This document shows positions 7,921 through 16,069 of a stretch of DNA of 39,881 nt, in pieces. Within the stretch, counting starts at the first letter, position 1; every line of letters starts with the position of its first letter. The position numbers and the translations under genes are program-made. Source of the stretch: Actinomycetes bacterium (GTDB lineage: Bacteria > Actinomycetota > Actinomycetes > Actinomycetales > Microbacteriaceae). The stretch covers positions 1 through 39,881 of the forward strand of contig JAEXHA010000049.1 of assembly GCA_023450335.1 (NCBI GenBank), given 5' to 3'. The notes under the pieces were generated by a model. That model made no database searches. It was not told the origin of the DNA and saw nothing but the letters and a program-made list of their open reading frames with translations.

Positions 7921-9474
7921 GTGCTGAGCACCCTCACCTCGTGGTGGAACCGCGCGTTCGCCGTCGTCGGCCGGGTGTCGATGTACCGGCTCGTCCTCCT
8001 CGCGCTCGTGGCGTTGGCGGTCGTCGCGCTCGGACTGTCGGTCGGGGGACTCGTCGGTCCCCGCCCCGGCGAGATCCTCGCCGCTGCCGCCGTGCTGGCT
8101 GCCGCCGGTGCGCTGAGCGACCTGGTGACCCACCGCATCCTCCGCACCGCGTGGCGCTGGGAGGCGTCACTGATCACCGCGCTCATCCTCCTGTTCGTGC
8201 TGCGGCCCACTCTCGAGCCGTGGGGCCTGGTCGGCCTGGCCGTCGCCGCCGTGGCGGCGTCGGCGTCGAAGGTGCTGCTGGCCTGGCAGGGACGTCACGT
8301 GTTCAACCCCGCCGCCGTGGGGGCCACCGTGCTGACGATCCTCAGCATCTGGCTGCCCGACCTCGGCGCGTCGTCCTGGTGGGTGGGTACGCCCTATCTG
8401 GCCGCGCCGGTCATCGTGGCCGGGCTGCTCGTGCTGCTGCGCACCGAGAAGGTGCGTGTCGTGACGCTGTTCGTCGTGATCGCCGTCGCCGTCTCGGTCG
8501 TCTACGCCACCGTGCAGTACCGCAGTGCCGGCCTGGACTTCGAGCTGTGGCCGGTGTTCTGGCAGGTGCTGTGGTCCTCGCCGTTCCTGTTCCTGGGCGC
8601 CTTCATGCTGTCTGAGCCGCTCACCCTGCCGCCGCGCCGCTGGCAGCAGTTCGTCGTGGCCGGGGTCGTGGGGGTGCTCGCCGGCTGGCCGATCGTCCTG
8701 GGCGAGATCAGCCTGGGGCAGGAGCGCGCCCTGCTGATCGGCAATCTCGTGGCGGTCGTGTTCTCGCTGCGCACCGCGGTGCGCCTGGTGCTGGTCGGGC
8801 GTGAGGCGCTCACACCCACCGTGCGCGAGCTGAGCTTCCGCGCCGAGCGCCGGTTCCGGTTCGCCGCGGGCCAGTACCTCGAGCTCGAGGTGCCGCATGC
8901 GCATCCCGACGCCCGCGGCACACGCCGCGAGTTCAGCATCGTGTCGGCGCCCGAGGAGCTCCCGATCGTGAAGATCGCGCTGCGCGAAGGATCGCAGTCC
9001 AGTTACAAGAAGGCGCTGGCGGCCGTCGACCCGGGCAGTGAACTGGCGGTGACCGGCGTCTGGGGTGACTTCGTCCTGCCTGCACGGGCCGATGCGCCCG
9101 TGCTGATGGTGGCGGCCGGCATCGGCGTCACGCCGTTCGTGTCGCAGCTGCGCCACCTGCGCATGGCCGACAAGAAGCGCGACGTCGTGTTCGTCTACGT
9201 CGCCTCGGACGCCGGCGAACTGGCCTTCCGCCCCGATCTGGAAGCCGCCGGCATCCCCGTCATCGTCTTCACGCGCGACGAGCCTGAGCACCTGCCCGCG
9301 CACTGGCAGTGGGCGCGCGGCGTGCGCCTGGACGCGGACGGACTCCTGCAGGTCGTGCCCGATATCGCCGCGCGCCATGCCTACATCTCGGGCCCGCCCG
9401 GGCTCATCGCCGACCTGTCACCGGCGCTCGAGCGCGCCCGGTCGATCACGACCGACGCGTTCTCGGGTTACTGA
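7921..9474 (+). CDS. RnfD/NqrB-like membrane domain fused to ferredoxin-NAD(P)+ reductase domain
   Basis: A 517-residue fusion. Residues about 20-292 form roughly ten transmembrane helices with FNPAAVG at 128-134, the conserved FNPA region of RnfD/NqrB subunits. Residues about 298-517 are a cytosolic FNR domain: FAD-binding REFSIVS (337-342 region), the nucleotide loop AAGIGVTPF from 398, and a C-terminal SGPPG-type segment. The expected direction is NAD(P)H to FAD in the FNR domain to the membrane domain to a carrier outside, here the FMN lipoprotein. The usual SGAT flavinylation site of RnfD/NqrB is not evident; VGAT at 133-136 belongs to the FNPA helix and may be chance. The gene starts 1 bp after the MOSC gene and overlaps the convergent kinase gene by 7 bp. 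Confidence 0.88.
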   Translation: MLSTLTSWWNRAFAVVGRVSMYRLVLLALVALAVVALGLSVGGLVGPRPGEILAAAAVLAAAGALSDLVTHRILRTAWRWEASLITALILLFVLRPTLEPWGLVGLAVAAVAASASKVLLAWQGRHVFNPAAVGATVLTILSIWLPDLGASSWWVGTPYLAAPVIVAGLLVLLRTEKVRVVTLFVVIAVAVSVVYATVQYRSAGLDFELWPVFWQVLWSSPFLFLGAFMLSEPLTLPPRRWQQFVVAGVVGVLAGWPIVLGEISLGQERALLIGNLVAVVFSLRTAVRLVLVGREALTPTVRELSFRAERRFRFAAGQYLELEVPHAHPDARGTRREFSIVSAPEELPIVKIALREGSQSSYKKALAAVDPGSELAVTGVWGDFVLPARADAPVLMVAAGIGVTPFVSQLRHLRMADKKRDVVFVYVASDAGELAFRPDLEAAGIPVIVFTRDEPEHLPAHWQWARGVRLDADGLLQVVPDIAARHAYISGPPGLIADLSPALERARSITTDAFSGY

Positions 9475-10952
9475 GACGCCGCGTCCGGCTCGGGAGGCCG
9501 CGCCGGAAGTCGCACCTCGAACGTCGTCGAGCCGGGGGTGCTCTCCACGGCGAGCGTGCCGTCGTGACCGGCCACGATCGCCTGCGCGATCGACAGTCCC
9601 AGGCCCGTGCCGCCCGTCTTGCGCGCGCGCGAGGCGTCGGCGCGAGCGAAGCGTTCGAACAGCGAGTCGGCGACCGCGGGGGCGATGCCCGGTCCGTCGT
9701 CGTGGACGCGCACCACCGCCTGTGTGCCCTCACGCACCACCTCGACGGTGACCTGCGTGCCCGCAGGGGTGTGCACCCGGGCGTTGGCCAGCAGGTTCAC
9801 GACCACTTGCTGCAGCCGCGCACCGTCACCGGCGACGACGACGGGCTCGCCACCGACCTCGAGGCTCCACCCGTGGTCGCGCCCGGCCACGCGCTGGTCG
9901 GCGACGGCGTCGACGACCAGGCGGGTGAGATCGACCGTCTCGTAGGCGAGCTCGGTGCCCTCGTCCAGGCGCGCCAGCAGCAGCAGATCCTCGACCAGCG
10001 CCGTCATGCGCAGCGACTGCGCCTGAATGCGCTCGAGCGACTGCGCGGTCGTGTCGGCGGCCGTGGCGGCATCGGCCTGACCGAGCGCGCGCAGCGAGAG
10101 CTCGGAGTAGCCGCGAATGGATGCCAGGGGCGTGCGCAGCTCATGGCTCGCATCGGCGACGAACGCCCGCATCCGCTCCTCGTTGCGCTGCCGGGCCGAC
10201 AGCGACGAGTCGACGTGATCGAGCAGCGTGTTCAGCGCCGCCCCCACGCGGCCGATCTCGGTGCGATCATCGGCCTCGCGCGGGGGCACCCGTTCGGCGA
10301 TCGACACCGCACCCTCGGCCATCGGCAGGGCGGCCACCCGGGTGGCGGTGTCGGCGACGGCCCGCAGCGGCTGCAGCGAATGGCGGATGACGGCGGCGAT
10401 GACCGCGGCCAGCACGAGCAGCCCGCCGACGGTCAGCAGCGCGACGGTTGTGATGATCTGCCCGACCGTGCGCGTCAGCTCCGACGTCGGCAGGCCCACG
10501 ACCGTGAAGAACCCTGCCGGCTGCAGCTCGATGTTCACGCGGTACTCGCCGACGCCGGGCACCGAGAGGGTCGAGATGCCGTCGCGCGTGACCACGCCGA
10601 GCACGTTGGCCACTTCGTCACGCGAGAGCACTTCGACCCGGCCGTCGGACTCGACCACGGCACCGGTCGTGTTGACGAGGGTGCGCACCACCAGCAGCGT
10701 GCCGGGCTCCTGCCATCCCTGCGACAGCACCTCCTGCGCCGTCGCCGTCAGGTGCACGTCGACCGTGGCCGCGGCGGCCTTCACCTGCGCGTCGAGGCCG
10801 TCGGCCATCATGGTGCGCAGGATCGCGCCGGTCGCCAGCGAGATCGTGATGAGGATCAGCGAGACGAACGACACGACGGTGATGATGAGGCGCGTCTGCA
10901 GGCTCCACCGCCGCCGCGGCAGCGGCGTGGGGGTGTCGGAGGCTGCGGTCAC
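9468..10952 (-). CDS. Sensor histidine kinase (HAMP, HisKA, HATPase)
   Basis: A 494-residue membrane kinase. Transmembrane segment 1 lies at about 20-45, an extracytoplasmic sensor region of about 130 residues follows, and transmembrane segment 2 is at about 175-200. Then come a HAMP linker, the dimerisation/phosphoacceptor helix SHELRTPL with His270, and the ATPase domain with the N box (VVNLLANARVHTP), DDGPGIAP and the GGTGLGLSI G-box. Its start overlaps the stop of the upstream response-regulator gene by 4 bp (ATGA), so the pair is cotranscribed. It converges on the flavin cassette with a 7-bp overlap of stops. The signal is not identifiable. Confidence 0.93.
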   Translation of the reverse strand: MTAASDTPTPLPRRRWSLQTRLIITVVSFVSLILITISLATGAILRTMMADGLDAQVKAAAATVDVHLTATAQEVLSQGWQEPGTLLVVRTLVNTTGAVVESDGRVEVLSRDEVANVLGVVTRDGISTLSVPGVGEYRVNIELQPAGFFTVVGLPTSELTRTVGQIITTVALLTVGGLLVLAAVIAAVIRHSLQPLRAVADTATRVAALPMAEGAVSIAERVPPREADDRTEIGRVGAALNTLLDHVDSSLSARQRNEERMRAFVADASHELRTPLASIRGYSELSLRALGQADAATAADTTAQSLERIQAQSLRMTALVEDLLLLARLDEGTELAYETVDLTRLVVDAVADQRVAGRDHGWSLEVGGEPVVVAGDGARLQQVVVNLLANARVHTPAGTQVTVEVVREGTQAVVRVHDDGPGIAPAVADSLFERFARADASRARKTGGTGLGLSIAQAIVAGHDGTLAVESTPGSTTFEVRLPARPPEPDAASQ

Positions 10953-11674
10953 TGGGGTGCTTTGATCATGTAGCCGACGCCGCGGACGGTGTGGATGAGC
11001 GGGTCGCGGCCGGCATCGATCTTCTTGCGCAGGTACGAGATGTACAGCTCGACCACACTCGAGCGTCCGCCGAAGTCATAGCTCCACACGCGGTCGAGGA
11101 TCTGCGCCTTCGACAGCACACGGCGCGGGTTGCGCATGAGGTAGCGCAGCAGCTCGAACTCGGTGGCCGTCAGCTCGATCTGGGTGCCGTCGCGCTCGAC
11201 CTCGTGCGAGTCCTCATTCAGGGTGAGATCGCCCACGCGCAGGATCGGGTCGTCCTCGCCCGAGGTCGCTGTGCCGGCGCGCCGCATCAGACCCCGCAGC
11301 CGCGCCACGACCTCTTCGAGGCTGAACGGCTTGGTGACGTAGTCGTCACCGCCGGCGGTGAGGCCCGCCACCCGGTCGGCGACGCCGTCCTTGGCGGTGA
11401 GGAACAGCACCGGCACGTCGTTGCCGGCGTGACGCAGCCGGTGCAGCACGCTCATCCCGTCCAGGTCGGGCATCATGATGTCGAGCACGACCGCATCGGG
11501 GCGGAACTCGGCCGCCTGCTCAAGCGCCTCGAAGCCCGACCCGGCGGTGTGCACGTCCCAGCCCTCCATTCGCAGGGCCATCGACAGCAGGTCGGTGAGC
11601 ATCTGCTCATCGTCGACGACGAGCACGCGCAGCGGCGTCCCGTCCGGGCGCTGGAGGGCGGGGGAGGAGACCAT
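10949..11674 (-). CDS. OmpR/PhoB-family response regulator
   Basis: A 241-residue two-domain regulator. The receiver domain has the acidic pair DD at 21-22, phosphoacceptor Asp65 in LDIMMPDLDG, FLTAKD, and the conserved Lys in VTKPFSLEE. The winged-helix output domain contains LTATEFELLRYLM, VWSYDFGGRSSVVELYISYLRKK and IHTVRGVGYM. It precedes its kinase in an overlapping operon. No SD sequence is needed if the transcript is leaderless: GACAAT lies exactly six bases before the ATG. Targets are unknown. Similar pairs in Actinobacteria are called TrcRS or TcrXY, but the sequence alone does not fix the orthology. Confidence 0.94.
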   Translation of the reverse strand: MVSSPALQRPDGTPLRVLVVDDEQMLTDLLSMALRMEGWDVHTAGSGFEALEQAAEFRPDAVVLDIMMPDLDGMSVLHRLRHAGNDVPVLFLTAKDGVADRVAGLTAGGDDYVTKPFSLEEVVARLRGLMRRAGTATSGEDDPILRVGDLTLNEDSHEVERDGTQIELTATEFELLRYLMRNPRRVLSKAQILDRVWSYDFGGRSSVVELYISYLRKKIDAGRDPLIHTVRGVGYMIKAPQ

Positions 11675-11680
11675 GCCCCC

Positions 11681-11686
11681 ATTGTC
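11681..11686 (-). promoter_or_regulatory. -10 box of leaderless response-regulator operon
   Basis: On the minus strand GACAAT is followed by six bases (gggggc) and the ATG ending at 11672. It is the same geometry and near the same hexamer as the hisS start (AACAAT-N6-GTG). Confidence 0.4.
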
Positions 11687-11743
11687 GTGCGCCCGCTGTG
11701 AGATCGCTATGGCCCCGGCTATGCCCGGGCTGTGAGTCTGCGG

Positions 11744-12733
11744 TCAGCCCGTCGCCCGCGCGTGCGCGACCATCCGGTCGAATGCCGCATCGCGGGCCTC
11801 ATCCACGCGCTGCGCATCGGGGTGCGCGTCGTAGTGCGCGATGATCCGCCGGGCACCCTCGTCGAAGGTCACTGTGGTGCGCATCTGCGGCACGAGCGCA
11901 TGCAGCTTTCCGGTGTCGAACAGACCCGGATGCGACTTGTCGCCCACCAGCCCCGGGCCGAGGTCGGGGGCGTGGGTGGCGATGGTGTCGGATGCCACGT
12001 GCACCAGGTCCGGCTCGGGCACACCCGCGGCATCCGCCAGCCACCGATAGATCTGGTTCCACGAGGGCGCGTGGGTGCCCGTGACGGTGAACGCCTCGCC
12101 GACGGCGCCGGGGTGGCCCAGCAGACCGGCGAATCCCACCGCGAAGTCGTCGGCGTGGGTGAGGGTCCAGGGGGTGGTGCCGTCGCCGTGGACGACGACG
12201 GGCCGGCCGGTGCGGAGCCGGGCGATGTCGGTCCACCCGCCCATGGTGGGGATCATCGTGTCGTCGTAGGTGTGCGAGGGGCGCACGATCGTCACGGGGA
12301 ACCCGCGCTCGCGGTAGGCGGCCACCAGCATGTCCTCACACGCGATCTTGTCGCGGGAGTACTGCCAGAACGGGTTGCGCAGCGGCGTCGACTCGTCGAT
12401 CGGCAGCCGCTGCGGAGGCTTCTGATACGCCGAGGCCGAACTGATGAACACGTACTGGCCCACGCGGCCGTCGAACACCGCGAGGTCGCGCTCGATCTGA
12501 TCGGGCGTGAAGGCGACGAACTGCGCGACGACGTCGAACTGGTCGCCGCCGCTCGCCGCACGCACCCCCGCGGGGTCGTGCACGTCGGCGACGATCTCAC
12601 GCACCCCCACCGGCAGCGTGCGGCGGCCGGAGCCGCGGTTGAGGACGGTGACGTCGTGACCGTCGCTGAGCGAACGTGCGACGCAGGCCGTGCTGATCAC
12701 GCCGGTGCCGCCGAGGTAGAGGATGCGTGCCAT
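11744..12733 (-). CDS. NAD(P)-dependent epimerase/dehydratase (extended SDR)
   Basis: A 329-residue extended short-chain dehydrogenase/reductase. The Rossmann motif is GGTGVIS (8-14), the acidic/DV turn is VADVHDP, the active-site serine region is ISSASAY (98-103), and the catalytic pair is Y125-x3-K129 in YSRDKIACE. TIVRPSHTY follows the catalytic region as in nucleotide-sugar epimerases. The substrate is not predictable: it may be a nucleotide sugar or a flavonoid/isoflavone-type small molecule. The upstream VanZ-like gene lies 10 bp away on the same strand, but a leaderless promoter sits across the VanZ stop codon, so the gene can be expressed alone. Confidence 0.88.
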   Translation of the reverse strand: MARILYLGGTGVISTACVARSLSDGHDVTVLNRGSGRRTLPVGVREIVADVHDPAGVRAASGGDQFDVVAQFVAFTPDQIERDLAVFDGRVGQYVFISSASAYQKPPQRLPIDESTPLRNPFWQYSRDKIACEDMLVAAYRERGFPVTIVRPSHTYDDTMIPTMGGWTDIARLRTGRPVVVHGDGTTPWTLTHADDFAVGFAGLLGHPGAVGEAFTVTGTHAPSWNQIYRWLADAAGVPEPDLVHVASDTIATHAPDLGPGLVGDKSHPGLFDTGKLHALVPQMRTTVTFDEGARRIIAHYDAHPDAQRVDEARDAAFDRMVAHARATG

Positions 12734-12739
12734 GGCTCG

Positions 12740-12745
12740 ACCCTA
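12740..12745 (-). promoter_or_regulatory. -10 box of leaderless epimerase gene, built on the VanZ stop codon
   Basis: Minus-strand TAGGGT, then six bases (cgagcc), then ATG. The first three bases, TAG, are also the stop codon of the VanZ-like gene, so one short sequence appears to serve both jobs. Confidence 0.5.
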
Positions 12746-13216
12746 GCCGTCTCCCGCAGCGCGCCGGGGCGGTGCCGGTGCCAGCAGGAACGCCAGCAGC
12801 AGCATGATCAGCATGCCCACCACGGCGCCGCCGGTGTTGGCGATCAGGTCGCGCACATCGGGGTAGCGGCTGGGCAGGAACAGCAGCTGGGTCGCTTCGA
12901 TGGCGCCGCTGACCAGGAGGCCCAGCACCGGCGCCGTCCACCAGCCGCGCACCCCGAACCACAGCAGGGCGAACACCCCCAGCGGCACGAACATGGCCAC
13001 GTTCGCGCCGAACTCGACCCGCTCGTACGTGATCCACGCCGTCGACGGACGCTGGGCGAACCACGCGATGAGACGGTCGACGGCCGACGAGATGTCACTG
13101 CCGTACGGCCGTACGGTCAGTGTCATCCACGCCACCGCCCACAGATACACGCCGGTGAGCACGGCCAGCACGATGCGTGAGGCCGTGCGCCGGACGCGCA
13201 GCGCTGTGGTCGTCAG
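12743..13216 (-). CDS. VanZ-like family membrane protein (possible CTG start)
   Basis: About 157 residues with four predicted membrane helices (roughly 15-35, 71-88, 95-114, 124-148). VanZ-family marks are visible: N-x-x-x-F-x-P-L-G in the second helix, IEATQ in the third, and D-x-x-x-N-x-x-G-A in DLIANTGGAVVG. VanZ itself gives teicoplanin resistance by an unknown mechanism; most family members have no known role. The start is uncertain. CTG at 13216 overlaps the gnd stop (C-TGA) and has GAGGA six bases upstream. The nearest upstream standard codon, GTG at 13258, sits 16 bases from its AGGAGG and would overlap gnd by 46 bp. The first standard start downstream, GTG at 13171, would cut into the first helix. 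Confidence 0.75.
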   Translation of the reverse strand: MTTTALRVRRTASRIVLAVLTGVYLWAVAWMTLTVRPYGSDISSAVDRLIAWFAQRPSTAWITYERVEFGANVAMFVPLGVFALLWFGVRGWWTAPVLGLLVSGAIEATQLLFLPSRYPDVRDLIANTGGAVVGMLIMLLLAFLLAPAPPRRAAGDG

Positions 13217-14673
13217 TGGGTGTCCTCGGCGTCCACCTCGGAGCGGTCGCCTGACCACAGCGTGTGGAAGGTGCCCTCCTTGTCGACCCGGCGGTAGGTG
13301 TGAGCGCCGAAGAAGTCGCGCTGCCCCTGGATGAGGGCGGCGGGCAGTCGCTCGGCGCGCAGGCCGTCGTAGTAGGCCAGGGAGGAGCTGAAGGCGGGGG
13401 CGGGGATGCCGGCGCCGGCCGCCGTGGCCACGATGTGCCGCCACGCGTCCTGCGACTGGGCGAGCGCGTCGACGAAGTACGGCGCGGTCAGCAGCACCGG
13501 CAGTTCGGGCTCGGCGGCGTACGCGTCGGCGATGCGGTTGAGGAACTGTGCGCGGATGATGCAGCCGGCCCGCCAGATCTTCGACACGGCACCCAGATCG
13601 ATGTTCCAGCCGTACTGGGCGGCGCCGGCGCGGATCTCGTCGAAGCCCTGCGAGTAGGCGACGATCTTCGACGCATACAGGGCCAGGCGCACCTGCTCTA
13701 TGAAGGTGTCGACGTCATCGACCGAGAACGCGTCGTCCGCGGGCCCGGGGAGCTCGCCCGACACCTCGCGCTGTTCGCGGTGGCTCGACAGAGACCGGGC
13801 GAAAGTGGCCTCGGCGATGCCCGAGACCGGCACACCCAGATCGAGCGCGGTCTGCACCGTCCAGGCGCCGGTGCCCTTGGCCCCGGCCTCGTCGAGGATG
13901 ACGTCCACGAGCGGCTTGCCCGTGGCCGCGTCGGTCTGACGCAGCACCTCGGCGGTGATCTCGATGAGGTAGGACTCCAGCTCGCCGGTGTTCCACTGCG
14001 CGAAGATGTCGGCGATCTCTGACGGCGACTTTCCGGTGCCGCGGCGGATGAGGTCGTACGCCTCGGCGATCAGCTGCATGTCGGCGTACTCGATGCCGTT
14101 GTGCACCATCTTAACGAAATGACCGGCCCCGTCGTGGCCGATGTGGGTCACGCACGGCTCGCCTTCGGCGACGGCGGCGATGCTCTTGAGGATCGGGCCC
14201 AGTGTCACCCACGACTCGTCGGGACCGCCGGGCATGAGCGACGGGCCCAGCAGGGCACCCTCCTCGCCACCCGAGACGCCCATGCCGACGAAGTTGAAAC
14301 CGCGCTCGCGCACGGCCTTCTCGCGGCGGATCGTGTCGGTGAACAGCGCGTTGCCGCCGTCGACGATGATGTCGCCCGGCTCGAACACAGCCATCAGCTC
14401 ATCGATGACGGCATCGGTCGCGCGGCCGGCCTTGACCATGATGATCGCGGTGCGGGGGCGCTGCAGCGACGCCGCGAACTCGGCATAGGTGGATGCCGGG
14501 ACGAAACCCGCCTCGGGGTGTTCGGTGATCAGCTCTTCGGTCTTCGCGTAGGTGCGGTTGAAGACCGCGACGGTGTTGCCCTCACGGCTGGCGAGGTTGC
14601 GCGCCAGGTTCGAGCCCATGACCGCCAAGCCGACGACTCCGATGTTGGCAACGGCGTCTGTATTCGAAGACAC
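13213..14673 (-). CDS. gnd: 6-phosphogluconate dehydrogenase (decarboxylating, NADP+)
   Basis: Converts 6-phosphogluconate to ribulose-5-phosphate with NADPH formation in the oxidative pentose phosphate pathway. From the GTG at 14673 the protein has 486 residues, the usual length for the long form. The nucleotide-binding motif is GLAVMG (15-20). Other signatures are VNRT-type FNRT, MGVSGGEEGA, and the catalytic helix KMVHNGIEY, where Lys and Asn are expected in catalysis; the C-terminal helical domain ends near FHTLWSGDRSEV. AAGGAG lies about 5 bp before the GTG, which decides this start over an upstream in-frame codon. It is divergent from manD-gntK, whose GntK product is its substrate. Confidence 0.95.
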   Translation of the reverse strand: MSSNTDAVANIGVVGLAVMGSNLARNLASREGNTVAVFNRTYAKTEELITEHPEAGFVPASTYAEFAASLQRPRTAIIMVKAGRATDAVIDELMAVFEPGDIIVDGGNALFTDTIRREKAVRERGFNFVGMGVSGGEEGALLGPSLMPGGPDESWVTLGPILKSIAAVAEGEPCVTHIGHDGAGHFVKMVHNGIEYADMQLIAEAYDLIRRGTGKSPSEIADIFAQWNTGELESYLIEITAEVLRQTDAATGKPLVDVILDEAGAKGTGAWTVQTALDLGVPVSGIAEATFARSLSSHREQREVSGELPGPADDAFSVDDVDTFIEQVRLALYASKIVAYSQGFDEIRAGAAQYGWNIDLGAVSKIWRAGCIIRAQFLNRIADAYAAEPELPVLLTAPYFVDALAQSQDAWRHIVATAAGAGIPAPAFSSSLAYYDGLRAERLPAALIQGQRDFFGAHTYRRVDKEGTFHTLWSGDRSEVDAEDTH

Positions 14674-14699
14674 ACGTACTCCTTCTGCTGAAAATGGGA

Positions 14700-14721
14700 G
14701 ATCGTGCCCGTCGATCACGGG
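14700..14721. promoter_or_regulatory. Overlapping inverted repeats between gnd and manD (operator candidate)
   Basis: Two overlapping inverted repeats sit in the 157-bp divergent region: GATCG-N7-CGATC (14700-14716) and CCCGT-CGATC-ACGGG (14707-14721). Both are short of a proven regulator site, but their position between divergent sugar-acid genes fits an operator. Confidence 0.35.
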
Positions 14722-14830
14722 TGCACGCTTCCACAGTAGTAGGCAACCCGCGACGGCCGTTTCGCATGTGACGCTCGTATTGCGGGCAGACTGGGTCAGG
14801 CCGTCGCCATCGCTCCGAGGGAGGAAGCAC

Positions 14831-16069
14831 GTGATCATCGACAAGGTCGAAGTGGTCGTCACCAGTCCGGGACGTAACTTCGTCACGCTGCGGTTGACCA
14901 CTGATGAGGGTCACGTGGGTGTGGGTGATGCGACGCTCAATGGTCGCGAGCTCGCTGTGGTCGCGTATCTGAAGGAGCACGTCGTGCCGCTGCTGATGGG
15001 CAGTGATGCGTCGCGCATCGAAGACACGTGGCAGTTCCTCTACCGGGGTGCGTACTGGCGCCGTGGTCCGGTCACCATGGCGGCGATCGCGTCGGTCGAC
15101 ATGGCGTTGTGGGATATCAAGGGCAAGGCCGCCGGGATGCCGGTGTACCAGCTGCTGGGCGGTGCGAGTCGCAACGGTCTCATGGCGTACGGTCACGCGT
15201 CGGGCAAGGAGCTGCCGGAGCTGTTCGACTCCATCCGCGCGCACCAGGAGCAGGGGTACAAGGCGATCCGCGTGCAGACCGGCGTGCCCACCCTCAAGGC
15301 GATCTACGGGATCGCGGCGCAGGGCGCGGACGTCGGCGATGCCACGGTGCGCTACGACCATGAACCCGCCCGGCGCGGTGCGAAGCCTGTCGAGGAGGAC
15401 TGGGACACCCGCGCGTATCTGACCCACCTGCCGGGCGTGTTCGAGGCTGTCCGGGCCGAGTTCGGCCCCGACATCCCTCTGTTGCACGACGGCCACCACC
15501 GGATGACCCCCATTCAGGCGGCGCGGTTGGGCAAGGACCTCGAACCGTTCGATCTGTTCTGGCTGGAGGATTGCACTCCGGCGGAGAACCAGGAGGCACT
15601 GCGCCTTGTGCGTCAGCACACCACGACGCCGCTGGCGATCGGTGAGATCTTCAACACGGTCTGGGATTTCAAGGACATCATCCGTGATCAGCTGATCGAC
15701 TACGTCCGCGGCGCGGTCACCCACATGGGCGGCATCTCGCCGTTGAAGAAGACCCTCGACTACGCGGCGATGTACCAGATCAAGTCCGGCATGCACGGTC
15801 CCACCGACATCTCGCCGGTGGGCATGGCAGCCGCGATGCACCTGGGACTGGCGATCCACAACTTCGGCATCCAGGAGTACATGCAGCACTCCGACAAGAC
15901 CGACGCCGTCTTCGAGCAGTCCTTCACGTGGACCGACGGCTACCTCCACCCCGGTGACAAGCCCGGCCTCGGGGTCGAGCTGAACGTCGACGAGGCCGGC
16001 AAGTACCCGTACGAGCAGGCCTACCTGCCCTACAACCGCCTGCTCGACGGAACGGTCCACGACTGGTGA
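14831..16069 (+). CDS. manD: D-mannonate dehydratase family protein (ManD/RspA, enolase superfamily)
   Basis: A 412-residue enolase-superfamily acid-sugar dehydratase. The ManD active-site set is present: Arg147 in AIRVQT and Tyr159 in AIYG, then metal ligand Asp220 with His222 in HDGHH, Glu246 in WLEDCTP and Glu272 in IGEIFN. ManD converts D-mannonate to 2-keto-3-deoxygluconate; some family members act on gluconate or are nearly inactive (RspA, 'starvation sensing'), so the substrate is a family-level inference. The GTG start follows GGGAGGAAG. The gene uses more T-ending codons (GGT, GAT, TAT, AAT) than its neighbours over its first two thirds, hinting at a different origin. Its stop overlaps gntK (GTGA). 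Confidence 0.88.
   Translation: MIIDKVEVVVTSPGRNFVTLRLTTDEGHVGVGDATLNGRELAVVAYLKEHVVPLLMGSDASRIEDTWQFLYRGAYWRRGPVTMAAIASVDMALWDIKGKAAGMPVYQLLGGASRNGLMAYGHASGKELPELFDSIRAHQEQGYKAIRVQTGVPTLKAIYGIAAQGADVGDATVRYDHEPARRGAKPVEEDWDTRAYLTHLPGVFEAVRAEFGPDIPLLHDGHHRMTPIQAARLGKDLEPFDLFWLEDCTPAENQEALRLVRQHTTTPLAIGEIFNTVWDFKDIIRDQLIDYVRGAVTHMGGISPLKKTLDYAAMYQIKSGMHGPTDISPVGMAAAMHLGLAIHNFGIQEYMQHSDKTDAVFEQSFTWTDGYLHPGDKPGLGVELNVDEAGKYPYEQAYLPYNRLLDGTVHDW

Noticed and set aside
8310..8335. VGAT in the RnfD-like helix as the covalent FMN site
   Set aside because: It lies in the FNPA helix, away from the usual flavinylated loop, and lacks the preceding Ser; not enough to claim.
14552..14830. N-terminal extension of manD to 14552
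   Set aside because: It would read through the gnd start region and the divergent promoter; GTG 14831 with GGGAGGAAG fits the family N-terminus.
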